DNA of 64,000 nt, taken from assembly GCA_958295665.1 (NCBI GenBank), contig OY282559.1, forward strand, positions 268,064,057 through 268,128,056, written 5' to 3'. Below the pieces are notes generated by a model, which was not told where the DNA came from, searched no databases, and saw only the letters and a program-made list of their open reading frames with translations. Positions within the stretch are counted from its first letter, which is position 1, and each line of letters starts with the position of its first letter. Made by a program: the position numbers and the translations under genes. Origin of the DNA: Tipula vernalis (taxonomy: Eukaryota > Arthropoda > Insecta > Diptera > Tipulidae). Shown here in pieces: positions 1 to 11,716 of the stretch.

Positions 1-2230
1 TACAACTACCAGTCGAAATGGAAATTGTAATAACTATGATTTATTTAATAATCTTTTACAGTGTCAGCCATGGAATGATGTATTCTTAGCAAATTGCGTA
101 AATGGTTCGATGAATAAGTTCTTGGAAGCTTTTAATCTTTGCTTTGAGTGCTGCAAAATCAAGAAGCAGTGTAATATGAAAAGGTATAAAATAGCCCCTT
201 GGATGTCTTTTAAACTACATTCATTAGTGAATTTGAAAAATAAATTATCCAATAAACTCCGTAAACATCCTAGAAATTTTCAGCAATTGAATCGTTTTAG
301 GGATATAAATGAAAAGTGTAGCTCAATGATAATTAGTGCAGGTACAAACTACTATAAAAATCTTTTTGATAATTGTTCCAAACGATAGTAAAAAACAATG
401 GAAATTAGTTAATTTATTGATTGGTGAGGAGTCTACCAACATTGATATATCGTCTTTACTTGATGAACATGGGAGCTTGATTACAAATCGTTTGGATATC
501 TGTAATTTGTTTAATCATCATTTTATTAATTCAAGCAGTAGTTCTAATTGTTGTTCCTCTTTCCCGAGTGAGGTCAATTGGCATAACGAAACGTTCTTCT
601 TCCAAGAATTTACACCTGAGGAACTGCTTTTGGCTATTTCTTCATTAAATAATAAATTTTCCAGTGGTCCTAATAGAATTAATTCTAAAACTCTGAAGTT
701 AACGGCCCATAGTATAAACTATTTACTTGCTTACATCTTTAATCGCAGTGTAAAATCTGGTGTCTTCCCGAATACCTTAAAATGTGCCAATGTAATTCCA
801 TTGTATAAGAAGAATAATAGATTGAACATGATAAATTATCGTCTGATTTCTCAGTTATCAGTATTTGCAAAACTGTTTGAGAAATTGATGAAATTCCGTA
901 TCGTGTCTTATTTGAAAATTTTTAACTTTTTGAGTAGCTGTCAATATGGTTTTGGAAAGGGTTTAAATACTGAAGTTGTGCTTTTGGCGTTTCTGTCCTC
1001 GATATATGTTTCATTAAATAATGGTAATGTGTAGGTGTATTTTTTCTTGACATATCCTGGGCTTTCGATACCATAAATCATGCTCTATTATTAAACAAAT
1101 TATGGCGTATCGGATTTAGAGGATTTATTTATAATTGGCTAAGGTCGTACCTCCAAAACAGATTTCAGAAAGTAAGTAAATGAAATTGTTTCAGGGGTCC
1201 CACAGGGCTCAGTTCTGGGTCATCTGCTTTTTTCAATTTATGTCAATTCATTTTTTGATTTAAAGCTATATATTAAAGTGGTGGCCTTTGCTGATGACTT
1301 TGCATTGACTTATTCAGCAGATAGCTTAGATGAACTGGAGCGCAAAATGAATTCCGATTTAGTTGAGTCGCATGCTTAGTTTTCAAATCATCAAATGCGT
1401 TTAAGTGAAAAATCTAACGGTATGATATTTAACATAGGGGCAAGATCAATAAGAGATTTGAACGTTTTCTAGCATGATGGGCAGTGTACTAATGCAAGGC
1501 ATTCTGATAAATATCTTAAATTTCAATTTGTACAGGAGTATAAATATTTAGGAATAACAATTGATAGTAAGTTAAATTTTAAATCACACATAAAAAATGT
1601 TAAGAAGTACCTTAATCTTGCTTTAAGAAAGCTGTACTTACTGCGATCGATATGCCCGCTAGATGTAATGCATAAAGTGTATTATGGGATTTTTCATTCA
1701 AAGATTGAGTTTGGCCTTGTTGCATATGGTGGTACCTACGTTACTAATATTAAACCCTTAATAACGACCCAGAAATTTGCAATTCGAATTATTTATAACC
1801 TGAAACGTACTGTTCATTGTTTGCCGTTCTTCTAGAGGAGTCATGTCGTGCCTCTTCGGTATTTATATGTTTATAAGGTTTTAAAACTTTTTTTTTGGGT
1901 AGTGGCCACAAAGTGGTACAACACCATTTGTATAACTTGCGTAATAAAAATTTTAATATTATTCCATTCACTCGCAAGGAATATTTTAGACACTTTTTTA
2001 TTTCAAGAGCTCCGCTATTCTTTAAAAAACTACCGAAAATAATTCAGAATGAACAATCTATCAAAGGTTTTGGTGTTTTATTGAAGGAATGGCTAATTCG
2101 GCAGGATGATATTGAATGGTTGTTTCTTGTGCGTCAATGAGTGTTTTATTAGGGCGGTTAATAGTAAATATATCGGCTATTGATTGAATACGAGTATATG
2201 TCTATTGAATAAATAAATATTAAGTAAATT
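1..2230 (+). pseudogene. decayed non-LTR retrotransposon (LINE), linker plus reverse transcriptase
   Basis: The remains of a LINE polyprotein run through this stretch in several frames. Bases 60-388 translate as the endonuclease-RT linker (YYKNLF). Bases 600-1034 give the RT fingers (SGPNRINSKTLK, SGVFPNTLK, VIPLYKK). A stop and frame change near 1034 lead to the palm: an LDISWAFDTINH block, GVPQGSVLG near 1190 and the catalytic FADD near 1290. The C-terminal part (YLGITIDSKLNFKSHI) follows from 1530, and a late block ends at 2140. Stops and frameshifts make it non-functional. The element starts before the window, so its 5' end is unseen. The thumb and tail look closer to CR1/L2-type than to Jockey, but I cannot fix the clade. 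The 3' end is placed near 2230 where coding similarity stops in A/T-rich sequence. Confidence 0.85.
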
Positions 2231-4627
2231 AAAATAATAAATTTAATATAATCTAATTTAACTTATGTAATATGGTACATTTTTTGTTGTTGTTTCTTCC
2301 TCTTCATTATTATTCGTTTAGTTATATTTAGATTTGATGGTGCGTCATTATAGACTTTTGTGTCTCAGATTCACCTACCTATGTTCAACACAACGCACTT
2401 ATGATATTTATTATATTATTATTTTATATATTATACTTTTTTGGGATATTACATTTGTATTGATTATTATATTGTAATATTGTGATTTGTTGTTGTATTA
2501 AAAACTACTTGTTAGAAGCGTCCACTTGCAGATGACTATCGCTCCGAAAAATTGCACAAGACGACGGAAAATATTCCTCCGTGTTTATGTGGATTGTTAA
2601 CAATGACTCAACGATGCAAATGACATGATAATCTTTCTCCAAAATTGACAAATACAGATATTTTGAATTGATTCGTATGCTATGTGACTGGAGAGCAGCT
2701 TCGCTGCTACGATGGGTAAATGATGATGTGGTGGGTGATTTAGAAGTTACTTTAGATGTTACAAAGTTGGCCTCAGTCCGGTTTTTGCTATGCAAAAACG
2801 AAATGCAACAATGCAGCCCCCAAACATCGATCAAAAATATGTCATGACTGTTCTACCGTCCTTTCAGTCATAAATTTTTCTTTTTCCTCCGAATTTCACA
2901 AATATTGATCGTTTTGGCCGAAATTTTGCGCAAAGATAGGTTTTAGTAATAAGCAGTTTGTGCTAACTTTCGGGTTCACTCGAGTCTTAATTAAAAGGAG
3001 TTCCAGTGGAAGGGAAAACTGCCAAATAGATTTTCTTAAAAACGACAGGGGCGATTTCCTTTTTATGTTGATGATAAATGTGACAATCCAGCACCTATGT
3101 ACAACAGTTCAGAAAATTTGAAGTTAATTGGAATACAATATTTCGCGGCGATGATTTTAACTAAAAAATAGTAAAAATGATTTGATTAATATTTCTACGG
3201 TTAATACATCTTGGAAATTCCAACAATTGATCCGTGGGTGCCTTTAAAACAAAATGATTAGGTGACCGTGTAACTTGAAATTTAAGTTTGAAACTTTACC
3301 TGCAATACTTTGCACGAAAGGTGAAAAGCGTCCTTATATCATTTCCCAAAAATATACTTTTATTCTGTTTCGCTCATTTGATGTTGGTTTTTATTCATGC
3401 GATCTCAGTTAGCTTGAATGAAATGACTTTCTGTTCAAATTATCATTCGTCTATGTCTCTTCCAACACTTGGTCAAAATAGAGCAAAACAAGGAACTCTC
3501 CCTCTTCATACCTAAAAAAAAAAAAATGAGTGAAAAATTATAAAAATGTATTCTTGGAAAAATACAAAAATTCGCTTCCCACGTTGTGTGCAAACTCCGG
3601 CCCTTTTGGGCCCTTATTCTAGAAATTCAGTACATAGATTCCGGATTGATGAAATATTTTAGTGATCTGACGAAAAAATCAGTCAAATGAGAACAAAATA
3701 AATCGCGCATATGTGAAATTAAATGTCAAATTTCCTCGTCACGGAATTTAAGCTAAAATACATATTACATGGTGGAATTTTCAGTGATACGCCTTCAAGC
3801 ATACCTTATATTAATTTCGGGTCGATTTATTAAATAAAAAACTCTTTTGGAATTTAACAAAATCGCGAAATCTGGTATCGGGCTTAGAAAAAGTATCGCT
3901 ACAACCTCTTAGTAGTCTTAGATGTCGAATAACCTCGACAGGCATTAACTAGATAATCGAGGATTCTATCGAGGAAATTCGATAAACTTTAAATACAAAA
4001 AAGAGACACAAAATGTAAGGTGAGATAAGGGCGAAAAACAACGAAAAAATTCGCCGCAGTAACTAGAGATTTTATTTTAAAAATAATACGTAAATAGTCT
4101 ATGCTCTTGTGTTTGGGGAAGTGCCTGCTGAATATATAATGTATTTGTAGATTGAGCTGGATCGTTGCGGAGTTCAAAGACGATGATGTCATGAAGTCAA
4201 TTCTGAGCCAGCCACATCACACACGTAAGCAAACGCATTGCGAATGAAATTCTTCTCGAAATGCATGATCACCCGTTCGTACATGTTACTTCTTTGCAGT
4301 CGAGCTGGTGTCAATAGTGGCGATGCTACTTCTGTTTGTATTACATCTGTCGCATGGAAACCGCCTCGACCTCCTTCGGAAGTTTTTATTTACGCAATGA
4401 ATCGTTCACGAAATATTCTATGTTTTATTCGGAGAGAGAACGTGTAAGTCGCAGGTGACTTTCACATGGCTGCCGTTTTGGCAGTTCCCAACATTTCCTT
4501 ACCTTTCATTGGATATATCGTTAACTGACATCCTGAGATAACGCCCTATATAACGAACTGTAAGACGTTTAACGTAAAAAATTAACTAACGCAAATCTTT
4601 GATATCCGAAAATGTTAACGGACTGAC
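2231..4627. other. AT-rich interval, no gene recognised
   Basis: This stretch holds only short chance-length frames. The longest, on the minus strand at 2505-2834 and the plus strand at 3288-3515, resemble nothing I know and have no splice signals that extend them convincingly. No tRNA-like fold, long inverted repeat or transposase motif was seen. Confidence 0.5.
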
Positions 4628-4769
4628 CCTGTTAAAGTTAGCCGAGAGTTTCAAGCCGAAAGTAAAAAGTCGATAATGCAGATTATATTATCGACATTTC
4701 CGCCGAAAATAAATCAGCCCTAGAGTGTTATGTCTGGAGATGGATTGCATTGATGAGATTGATCAATAG

Positions 4770-6715
4770 CTATCGGAGGAAAAAAATTCAGTTCAAGTTT
4801 CCCGTGGGAAATCTCGGAAAATTCGATTTTCCAAAAATTATTAGAAAATTTGTATAAAATTAGCCTCTAGAGTGTTATGTCTGGAGATGGATTGCATTGA
4901 TGTGATTTGTTAATAGCTATCGCAGGAAAAAAAATCGGTTCAAGTTTCCCGTGGGAAATTTCGGAAAATTCGATTTTCCAAAAATTATAAGAAAATTTGT
5001 ATAAAATCAGCCTCTAGAGTGTTATGTCTGAAGATAGATTGCATTGATGTGATTTGTCCATAGCTATCGGAGGGAAAAAATTCAGTTCAAGTTTCCCGTG
5101 GGAAATCTCGGAAAATTCAAAAAAGTTTCCAGCCGAAAGTAAGAAATGGATTAATGAAATCAGCCTCTACAGTGTTATGTCTGGAAATCGATTGCATTGA
5201 TGTGACTTGTCAATAGCTATCGTAGAAAAAAAAATCAGTTCAAGTTTCCCGTGGGAAATCTCGGAAAATTCGATTTTCCAAAAATTATTAGAAAATTTGT
5301 ATAAAATTAGCCTCTAGAGTGTTATGTCTGGAGATGGATTGCATTGATGTGATTTGTTAATAGCTATCGCAGGAAAAAAAATCGGTTTAAGTTTCCCGCG
5401 GGAAATCTCGGAAAATTCGATTTTCCAAAAATTATTAGAAAATTTGTATAAAATTAGACTCTAGAGTGTTATGTCTGGAGATGAATTGCATTGATGTGAT
5501 TTGTCAATAGCTATCGCAGGAAAAAAATTCAGTTCAAGTTTCCCGTGGGAAATCTCGGAAATTTCAAAAACAGTTTCCAGCCGAAAGTAAGAAATGGATG
5601 AATAAAATCAGCCTCCAGAATGTTATGTCTGGTGATGGATTGCATTGATGTGACTTTCTCTATAGCTATCGCAGGAAAAAAATTCAGTTCAAGTTTTTTT
5701 TTTTTTTTTTTTTTTTTATTTTTTTTTAGTTTTTTAAACTATGCAATCTTTTCTGGGGCTCAAGGCACTCCCAACTCTTTCGCAGTTAATTTTACCGTCC
5801 TACTTTACGCAGTATTAGCCAAATCGAGGACGTACGGCTATAGACCCGCTTTGTATAAACCACCTGCACATTGCATTGCTTCATGCCAACCTATAGTGCT
5901 GACATGAAAGGTGGGTCGGCCCATGGATTCTGCACTCTCAACAGGGGGTCATAGTTGTGTTCATCGTCATCACCGATCGTAATCAGATGATGAAAAATCC
6001 CTTTTGCATCCCGCCCCTATCGGGATTCGAACCCGGTACCTCCCGATCCAAACGCCGCAGCTTTAACCACTGCGCCGTTTGCTCGGTCAGTTCAAGTTTA
6101 ACGTAGGAAATCTCGGAAAATTCGATTTTCTAAACATTATTAGAAAATTTGTATAAAATCAGCCTCTAGAGTGTTATGTCTTGTGATGGATTGCATTGAT
6201 GAGATTTGTCAATAGCTATCGCAGAAAAAAAATTCAGTTCAAGTTTCCGGTGGGATATCTCGCAAAATTCGATTTTCCAAACATTTTTAGAAAATTTGTA
6301 TAAAATCAGCCTCTAGAGTGCTATGTCTGGCGATGGATTGCATTGATGAGATTTTGTCAATAGCTATCGCAGAAAAAAAATTCAGTTCAAGTTTCCCGTG
6401 GGAAATCTCGCAAAATTCGATTTTCCAAAAATTTTTAAAAAATTTGTATAAAATTAGCCTCTAGAGTGTTATGTCTGGAGATGGATTGCATTGATGTGAT
6501 TTGTCAATATCTATCGCAGGAAAAAAATTCAGTTCAAGTTTCTCGTGAGAAATCTCGGAAAATTCAAAAAAGTTTCCAGCCGAAAGTAAGAAATGAATGA
6601 ATAAAATCAGTCTCTAGAGTTTTATGTCTGGAGGTGGATTGCATTGATGTGACTTGTCAATATCTATCGCAGGAATAAAATTCACTTCAAGTTTCCGTAG
6701 GAAATCTCGGAAAAT
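4770..6715 (+). repeat. ~147-bp satellite array with A/A/B higher-order pattern
   Basis: Taking TTCAAGTTT as the phase mark, units begin at 4792, 4939, 5086, 5239, 5386, 5533, 6091, 6238, 6386, 6533 and 6686, spaced 147 or 148 bp for one type and 153-155 bp for the other. Every unit carries TTTCCCGTGGGAAATCTCGG or a variant and the block CTCTAGAGTGTTATGTCTGG. Type A units contain TTCGATTTTCCAAAAATTAT. Type B units (5086, 5533, 6533) instead contain a block with CCAGCCGAAAGTAA, which matches the motif at the element ends. The order is A A B, A A B, A A A B. A SINE interrupts the array between the units at 5533 and 6091. The short GTTTCCCGTGGGAAAT core of each unit is itself palindromic. Confidence 0.85.
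5697..6086 (-). mobile_element. tRNA-derived SINE
   Basis: On the minus strand a tRNA-like head comes first. Its A box, CGGCGCAGTGG, lies at 6067-6077 and its B box, GGTTCGAATCC, at 6023-6033; both fit the RNA polymerase III internal promoter consensus. A body of about 300 bp with no coding capacity follows, then an A-rich tail read as the T-run near 5697-5725. A perfect 13-bp direct repeat, TCAGTTCAAGTTT, flanks the insertion at 5684-5696 and 6087-6099. This target duplication shows LINE-mediated retroposition into a satellite unit. The intact B box and long tail suggest a fairly recent insertion. I do not recognise the family name. Only one copy is present in the window. Confidence 0.88.
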
Positions 6716-6960
6716 TCTTCATCTCCAGACATAACACTCTAGAGGCTCATTTTATACAAATTTTCTAATAATTTTTGGAAAATCGAATTTTCCGAGATTT
6801 CCCACGGGAAACTTGAACAGAATTTTTTCATTCGATAGCTATTGACAAATATCATAAAATCGATTCATCTGCAGATATACACTCTAGAGGCTGATTTTAT
6901 TTCAATTTTGTGGATTCTTCTGATTTTCCGATATTTTCTACGAATAGGTTAAGCAAAGTT
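6716..6960 (-). repeat. satellite units in inverted orientation
   Basis: From 6716 the satellite sequence reads on the opposite strand: the block CCAGACATAACACTCTAGAG and then TTTCCCACGGGAAACTTGAA follow in reverse-complement order. A second, more degenerate inverted unit runs from about 6833. The array therefore ends in a head-to-head junction, giving the whole region foldback potential. Confidence 0.75.
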
Positions 6961-7184
6961 CTACACGTAAAACTATTTACAAAATTTTTTATTTAAATCC
7001 AAGTTTCCTATTTACTTTCGGCTGATAGCTACAAAATTTTTTACTTTCGGCTGGAATGTTAATATCATAATCTGCATTATCGACTTTTCACTTTCGGCTG
7101 GTATTATGCCACCTGCATTACCATGTTTTACTTACTAGCACAATCTGCATTATCGACTTTTGACTTTCGGCTAACTTTAACAGG

Positions 7185-7647
7185 ATAACGGACTGCAGAA
7201 TCGTTATCGGAATCTTTGATTTATTTTTACCTGCTACTGTGTTACGGTGAACGTTGTACCGTGACAAATTGAGTGTTAAGAAATAATTTTTTTTTGTTTT
7301 GGTTGCAATGATAATAATTACCTGTATTATTTTCGGTATATCGGATTTTATGTGCTGGGGAATTTTTTTTTTGATGCAGAAGGAGAGGAGGAGAAAGAAA
7401 TATTGGTTTTGTGTTGGTGGAGATTAGGCAGTTAATTGAAATCATGAAACAAGATCGGTCGAATTGCAAAAACTAAGAAAAATAAAAAAAGGGTGATTGA
7501 TGATTGGTGTCGGAAGTGAAATCTGTTAAGAATCTTAAAAATTGAATTATAAATTTGGATGTAAAAAAAAAAGAAAATTCTTAGTTAGTATAGTAGTATT
7601 TAAAACTTCGTTAAAACCAAATAAAAAAAAAAAAATTTTGTTTTTAC
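7185..7647. other. AT-rich spacer
   Basis: This spacer lies between the satellite element and the palindrome. It holds A-runs and T-runs but no gene or fold that I can support. Confidence 0.5.
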
Positions 7648-7773
7648 GATCTTATGAATATTTTTTGCTTTCTTTAATTCACTGATCTGTCTATCTCACA
7701 TAACAATACGTATATTGTTATGTGAGATAGACAGATCAGTGAATTAAAGAAAGAAAAAAATATTCATAAGATC
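7648..7773. repeat. 126-bp near-perfect palindrome
   Basis: Two 61-bp arms (7648-7708 and 7713-7773) pair around a 4-base loop, CGTA. The outer arm begins GATCTTATGAATATT and the stem centre reads CACATAACAATA. I see a single mismatch, near 7667. RNA from either strand would fold into an almost uninterrupted hairpin. There are no A-tails or open frames. It may be a short foldback MITE or a small-RNA hairpin; nothing in the sequence decides between these. Confidence 0.85.
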
Positions 7774-8446
7774 AAGTGTTTGAAAGGTCGGTCAAACACA
7801 GAAAAACGTTTAGTGTCGTTACTGTACCGTTGAATTATTACGGGGGGAAAAAATAGTTGTAAATGGTGCTTTTGGTTTGGTGGAATGGGCTTTTGGGTTT
7901 GGTGTAGCAAATTGAAATATAGAATTAACAATAATAAATAAAGTTATAATGGATAATAAGTCCAAATAATTAAAAAAATTCTAAAAACAAATTCTAGTAA
8001 AAACTAATTCTAGTAAATTTACTAGAGTTGAGCATACTTGACAATCTAGTTGAATCTAGTAAAAAACTTTACTAAATTTCTTATAATAACAAATTCAAGT
8101 AAATTTGACCAGAAATATCAATAAATTACGCGTACTTTAGTAAATAATCCTGTTGTTATTTATAACAAGAATTCTGGTCAAAATATCGGATTAACCATAC
8201 TTTTATAAGGTTTCTAATAAAATTGAATGATATTGTTTACTGAATTTTACCATTTCAACTAGTTTAACAAAATAAGTAGGGAATCACATAATTTAGAACG
8301 GAATTCAGGTAAATAGGTGTCCCGACTAGATTTATCAGGGAAAGTACTAGATTCCGTTGGGTATTTCATAAAAACAGTAGTGGATTTTAGTTTTAAAATT
8401 TGGTACATATTCTTTGTATATCATATCTCAGGTAAAAAAAACAAAA
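7774..8446. repeat. AT-rich stretch with iterated TTTACTAGAATT-like motifs
   Basis: Between about 7980 and 8290 variants of AATTCTAGTAAA and its complement recur many times, and similar motifs reappear near 26,860-26,930. The pattern suggests a short degenerate repeat or the end of a MITE. No clear borders or target duplication were found. Confidence 0.3.
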
Positions 8447-8738
<292 letters not shown>

Positions 8739-8883
8739 TTACGCACTAAAAAATTACATTTCATTTTTATTGTAAAGTTCTGTATATAATTTAGACGCTG
8801 ATGGCGTTACACCTTTTATTTTATAAAAATACACCTCCATGAAATTATAAAAGTGTAGGCATTTTATTTCAGTCCGAATGCCT

Positions 8884-9240
8884 CTAAAAGTCCAATGCCT
8901 CTAAAAAGATTTTGTATCCAATATTATAGGATTCACCATCGATTAATAAATGGTAAGTTCCCTGGTGATGCATTGGTACTATTCCATAACAAATTAGGTA
9001 CGGTTGTGTCTGCTGATTTGTTTCGATCACCTCCATTGATGATTTTTGCAACTAAGAAATAAATATCAAATTATGATTTTGTAATGGAATAACTATAAAC
9101 AATATTTTAATTACCTCAGCCCAAATGCAAATGCCACTCATGCAGGTGACAGCAAACTCTTTGTTGGATGTATCAAATGAAATTTTTGAATTAGGGTTAA
9201 TTCCTTTTTTGTTGTTGATCATTAGAGGAATAGAGGCGTA
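8884..9240 (-). pseudogene. two exon-like pieces of an unnamed transposon-type protein
   Basis: On the minus strand one open block reads from about 9240 down to 9115 (motif NKEFAVTCMSGICIWAE) and ends at a plausible GT donor. After an AG acceptor at 9052-9053, a second block (9051-8884) contains QPYLICYGIVP and YHLLIDGES and ends in a stop. The two join in frame across a 61-base intron. From memory these motifs recall the C-terminal part of a large, unnamed group of proteins repeated in insect, cnidarian and fish genomes, which I take to be transposon-borne. The second block stops where the family would normally continue, so this copy is probably truncated. No catalytic residues can be named, and the link to the fragment at 9824-10653 is unproven. 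Confidence 0.4.
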
Positions 9241-9823
9241 TTTCTTTAATATACCACTTACCTCACGTTCTTAAATGAGTAAATCATTGCTTACATATTC
9301 AGTTTTGTGACGACTTGTGATGAAGGAGTGAGAGAGACGGAGTTAAGAATGGCCCAAAATAACTTGAAGTAGTTTATGAACGGACTGTTACAAATTGTTT
9401 CCTCTTTGTTTTTTAATTTTCTATTAGAAGTAAGATTATACTAAAGATCGACGAAATAATTTTGAACAATTGCATTATTAGATCGAGCGTAAATTAGTTA
9501 AAAATTGAAAATAACAAATAACAATTTCATTTTGTATTCCAAAAACGGGTAAATCGTCATACTTAAATGTATTTTGCACGAAAACGAAAAATTTTGCTAG
9601 CGCAAGTTTTTAGTATGTTCAATAGAATTAAAGACGTTATATTTAAAAAAAAAAAAAAAAAAATTGGATGGTCATTGAGAAAATTCAAAAAGAAAATTTT
9701 GGCGGGAAATTTGAAAATGAAGAAATTAAAGAACTAACCATTTTTATATTTTTTTATTAATCCGTATAAACTTACCTTTAAAACGAGCCCTATGTCATAA
9801 ATATCGGATATTTATTTTTTCTT
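9241..9823. other. AT-rich interval with a poly-A run
   Basis: No gene was recognised. A poly-A run lies near 9643-9661. A plausible GT donor near 9774 on the minus strand could belong to the neighbouring gene fragment. Confidence 0.4.
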
Positions 9824-10653
9824 TTATAGCCATAAACACAACATCATGTTCATCTCGACTCCATTAAGCGATTCTAACAGATTAAGTTCATGCATAAATT
9901 GTCTTAAAATGGGTGCAAACCCGTATTTTTTTATGTCTATAGAATAAGTTATTGCCAGTAAATATATGTTTTTCAATGATGAGTTCATGTATAATGGAAA
10001 ATTTTGGATGCTATAATAAAACATTCCAAGTTTATGAGTGCCTGATTTGGAACCAATAGGGTTGGCTACTTCAATATCAATATAATATAAAACAATTCGC
10101 AGTGCTTTAGGATGCACCTTAAAAAGCTTGTGTGTTTCAAATCTTTTGGCACTCGTGTATGAAGAAACAGTATTTTCAGGTTCCCATATTTTTTCTGCGT
10201 CAAATAATTTTCTTAAATTAGGATTTTTTATTATTGTATTTAATGTTTCCGGTAATGTAATGTTTTTTTTTTAGTTTCTACACCATTTGATAACCTGATT
10301 TCAATTCGAGATCGTAAACAATACTCTTTGGGCTTTACAATCTCAATTTCCTGATTCATTATTTTATATTGTTTATACAATGAATTAGAATTTTTAAAAA
10401 TATTCTGCATATTGTTAATCTCGTCTTCAATATTTCTTCGATCAATTTGTGAAATATTGATTGTTCTAGAATCTGATGAAGATATATGTATGTTTATCTC
10501 TGTATGTATTTCATCAAAACTTTTGAGAATGAAATTAAAGAAATCTTTGTGGTAAATTGACCCATTTTTTGGTATCCTGAAGATTGGAAGTACTGCTCTG
10601 ACAAACCCAGAATCATCAATCGTAATAGGTAGAAATCGGATGGAGCAGTACAT
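9824..10653 (-). pseudogene. fragment of an unnamed 'HKLG' protein, frameshifted
   Basis: The upstream block (10653-10240) is open for 137 residues but leaves frame in a homopolymer A-run near 10,262-10,272. From there a second frame continues with TLPETLNTIIKNP, then FKVHPKALRIVLYY, IEVANPIGSKSGTHKLG, FYYSIQNFP and SLKNIYLLAI, and a further frame change follows near 9850. This motif order matches an unnamed protein type found in many copies in animal genomes, whose conserved centre reads roughly 'LEVANPLGS...HKLG.FYY'. I infer a transposon origin from that multiplicity. The biochemical role is unknown to me. The homopolymer frameshift could be a sequencing error, the second less likely so. 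The hAT insertion lies 66 bp beyond its 5' end. Confidence 0.5.
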
Positions 10654-10710
10654 AGTTAATACGGAGGCTGTAGTAGAACATCCCAGTTAAGAGCTTCCAA
10701 CGTTTCCTTG

Positions 10711-10718
10711 ATCCTTGA
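10711..10718. repeat. left copy of 8-bp target-site duplication
   Basis: TCCTTGAA directly precedes the left end of the hAT-type block. The identical octamer follows its right end at 26,468-26,475. Eight-base duplications are the hallmark of hAT transposition. Confidence 0.8.
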
Positions 10719-11183
10719 ACAGCGTTGTGCCGTATTGTCTACCTGGCGTAATTTATACATTGTCTACACGTGTAGACAATGTATGTAGAAAATTAAATTA
10801 TTCACGTCGACAATATCGAAAATGTCGAAAATGTCGAAAAAAATGGTTTCTGTGAGCAAAATAGTATTTTAATTTTTTGCTAATATACTATCTACGGTGT
10901 GAAATCTGTATCAAATTATCACCACAATAAACAAAAATAACCATATAATAAGTATGGTTCATTAGAATAAAATAAATAACAAGAATTATGGTTCATTTAG
11001 AAAGTTAACTTTATTATTTATAACTTTTAATTATCTACAGACACAAAAAGCGAAAATTTATTAATTTATTATCCATCTACAGTGTTGTCATCTGTTGGTT
11101 TTTAACATGCCCTAAGTAAACGTTTACTGACATCTAGCTGCATTTGAATAAAAGAAAATAATTTTAAAAGTGTAAATCATTCT
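10719..11183. promoter_or_regulatory. left subterminal region with repeated TTGTCTAC motifs
   Basis: TTGTCTAC occurs near 10,734 and 10,761 and inverted near 10,772. The last two sit in a perfect 30-bp palindrome at 10,755-10,784 centred on CACGTG. Three tandem TCGAAAATG-type motifs follow near 10,807-10,840. In hAT elements such subterminal repeats bind transposase; that role here is inference. A second CAGTGTTGTCATC string at about 11,079 resembles another hAT end but has no partner that I can find. Confidence 0.5.
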
Positions 11184-11716
11184 TGTAGTAGTAGCCGACC
11201 ATTTTTCTTATCTGTCAAAAACGAAATTTGACAAAATAAATAAAATTATAATAATAATAATAATAATAATAACAATAATTAAAATTTACTAAAATTAAAA
11301 AAACTTAAGTCAGAATCATTATTTTCCTGCCTTATTTAATTTCCTTTATTATCCATGTTATGATCACCGAGTCAAATGAAGAAATTTTATATTTTTGTAT
11401 TTTCGGCTGTTGAACGACGATGCTGGACAAAAAGTGTACGAGAAATTAGTTAAGGGTTATGAAAAGTATAAACAATTTTAGGATAGTTCAATTCGAAAAA
11501 TTGTATTTTTATGTTATTTTTGTATGTTTGCGGAATAAAATAAGTTACCAAAATAAATGTGTTTTATGTAATGGCACAGATCGACCGGCTAGAGCGTAGC
11601 CATTTTCTCACCTAAATGGATTTACTATAACGAAAAGTCAAAATTTTAAAATAAATTTTTAAACTCATTTTCATATTTATTCCAAAATGCAAAATGTACA
11701 AAAAAATAAAAATATT

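Larger units (their letters stand above)
4628..7184. mobile_element. foldback-like element: inverted ends around a satellite core
   Basis: The 18-bp sequence CCTGTTAAAGTTAGCCGA at 4628-4645 recurs inverted at 7167-7184, and on both sides it leads inward to the shared block GTCGATAATGCAGATT. The motif ACTTTCGGCT is repeated several times near the right end (7014-7172), and its complement AGCCGAAAGT appears near the left end and inside some satellite units. Between the ends lies an array of ~147-bp units that turns into inverted units near the right edge. No transposase frame is present. This architecture, inverted ends with internal tandem repeats, recalls Drosophila foldback (FB) elements in form. 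I make no claim of sequence relationship. The outer borders and target duplication could not be fixed, so the true element may extend beyond these coordinates. Confidence 0.55.

Noticed and set aside
2505..2834. 109-residue minus-strand frame
   Set aside because: No recognisable domain, no supporting splice or promoter context; length is within chance for this window.
6010..6086. tRNA gene on the minus strand
   Set aside because: A and B boxes are present, but the segment continues into a long non-tRNA body with an A-rich tail and has target duplications, so it is a SINE head, not a tRNA gene.
4770..6715. CRISPR-like array
   Set aside because: Whole ~147-bp units repeat without unique spacers, in a eukaryotic context; this is satellite DNA.
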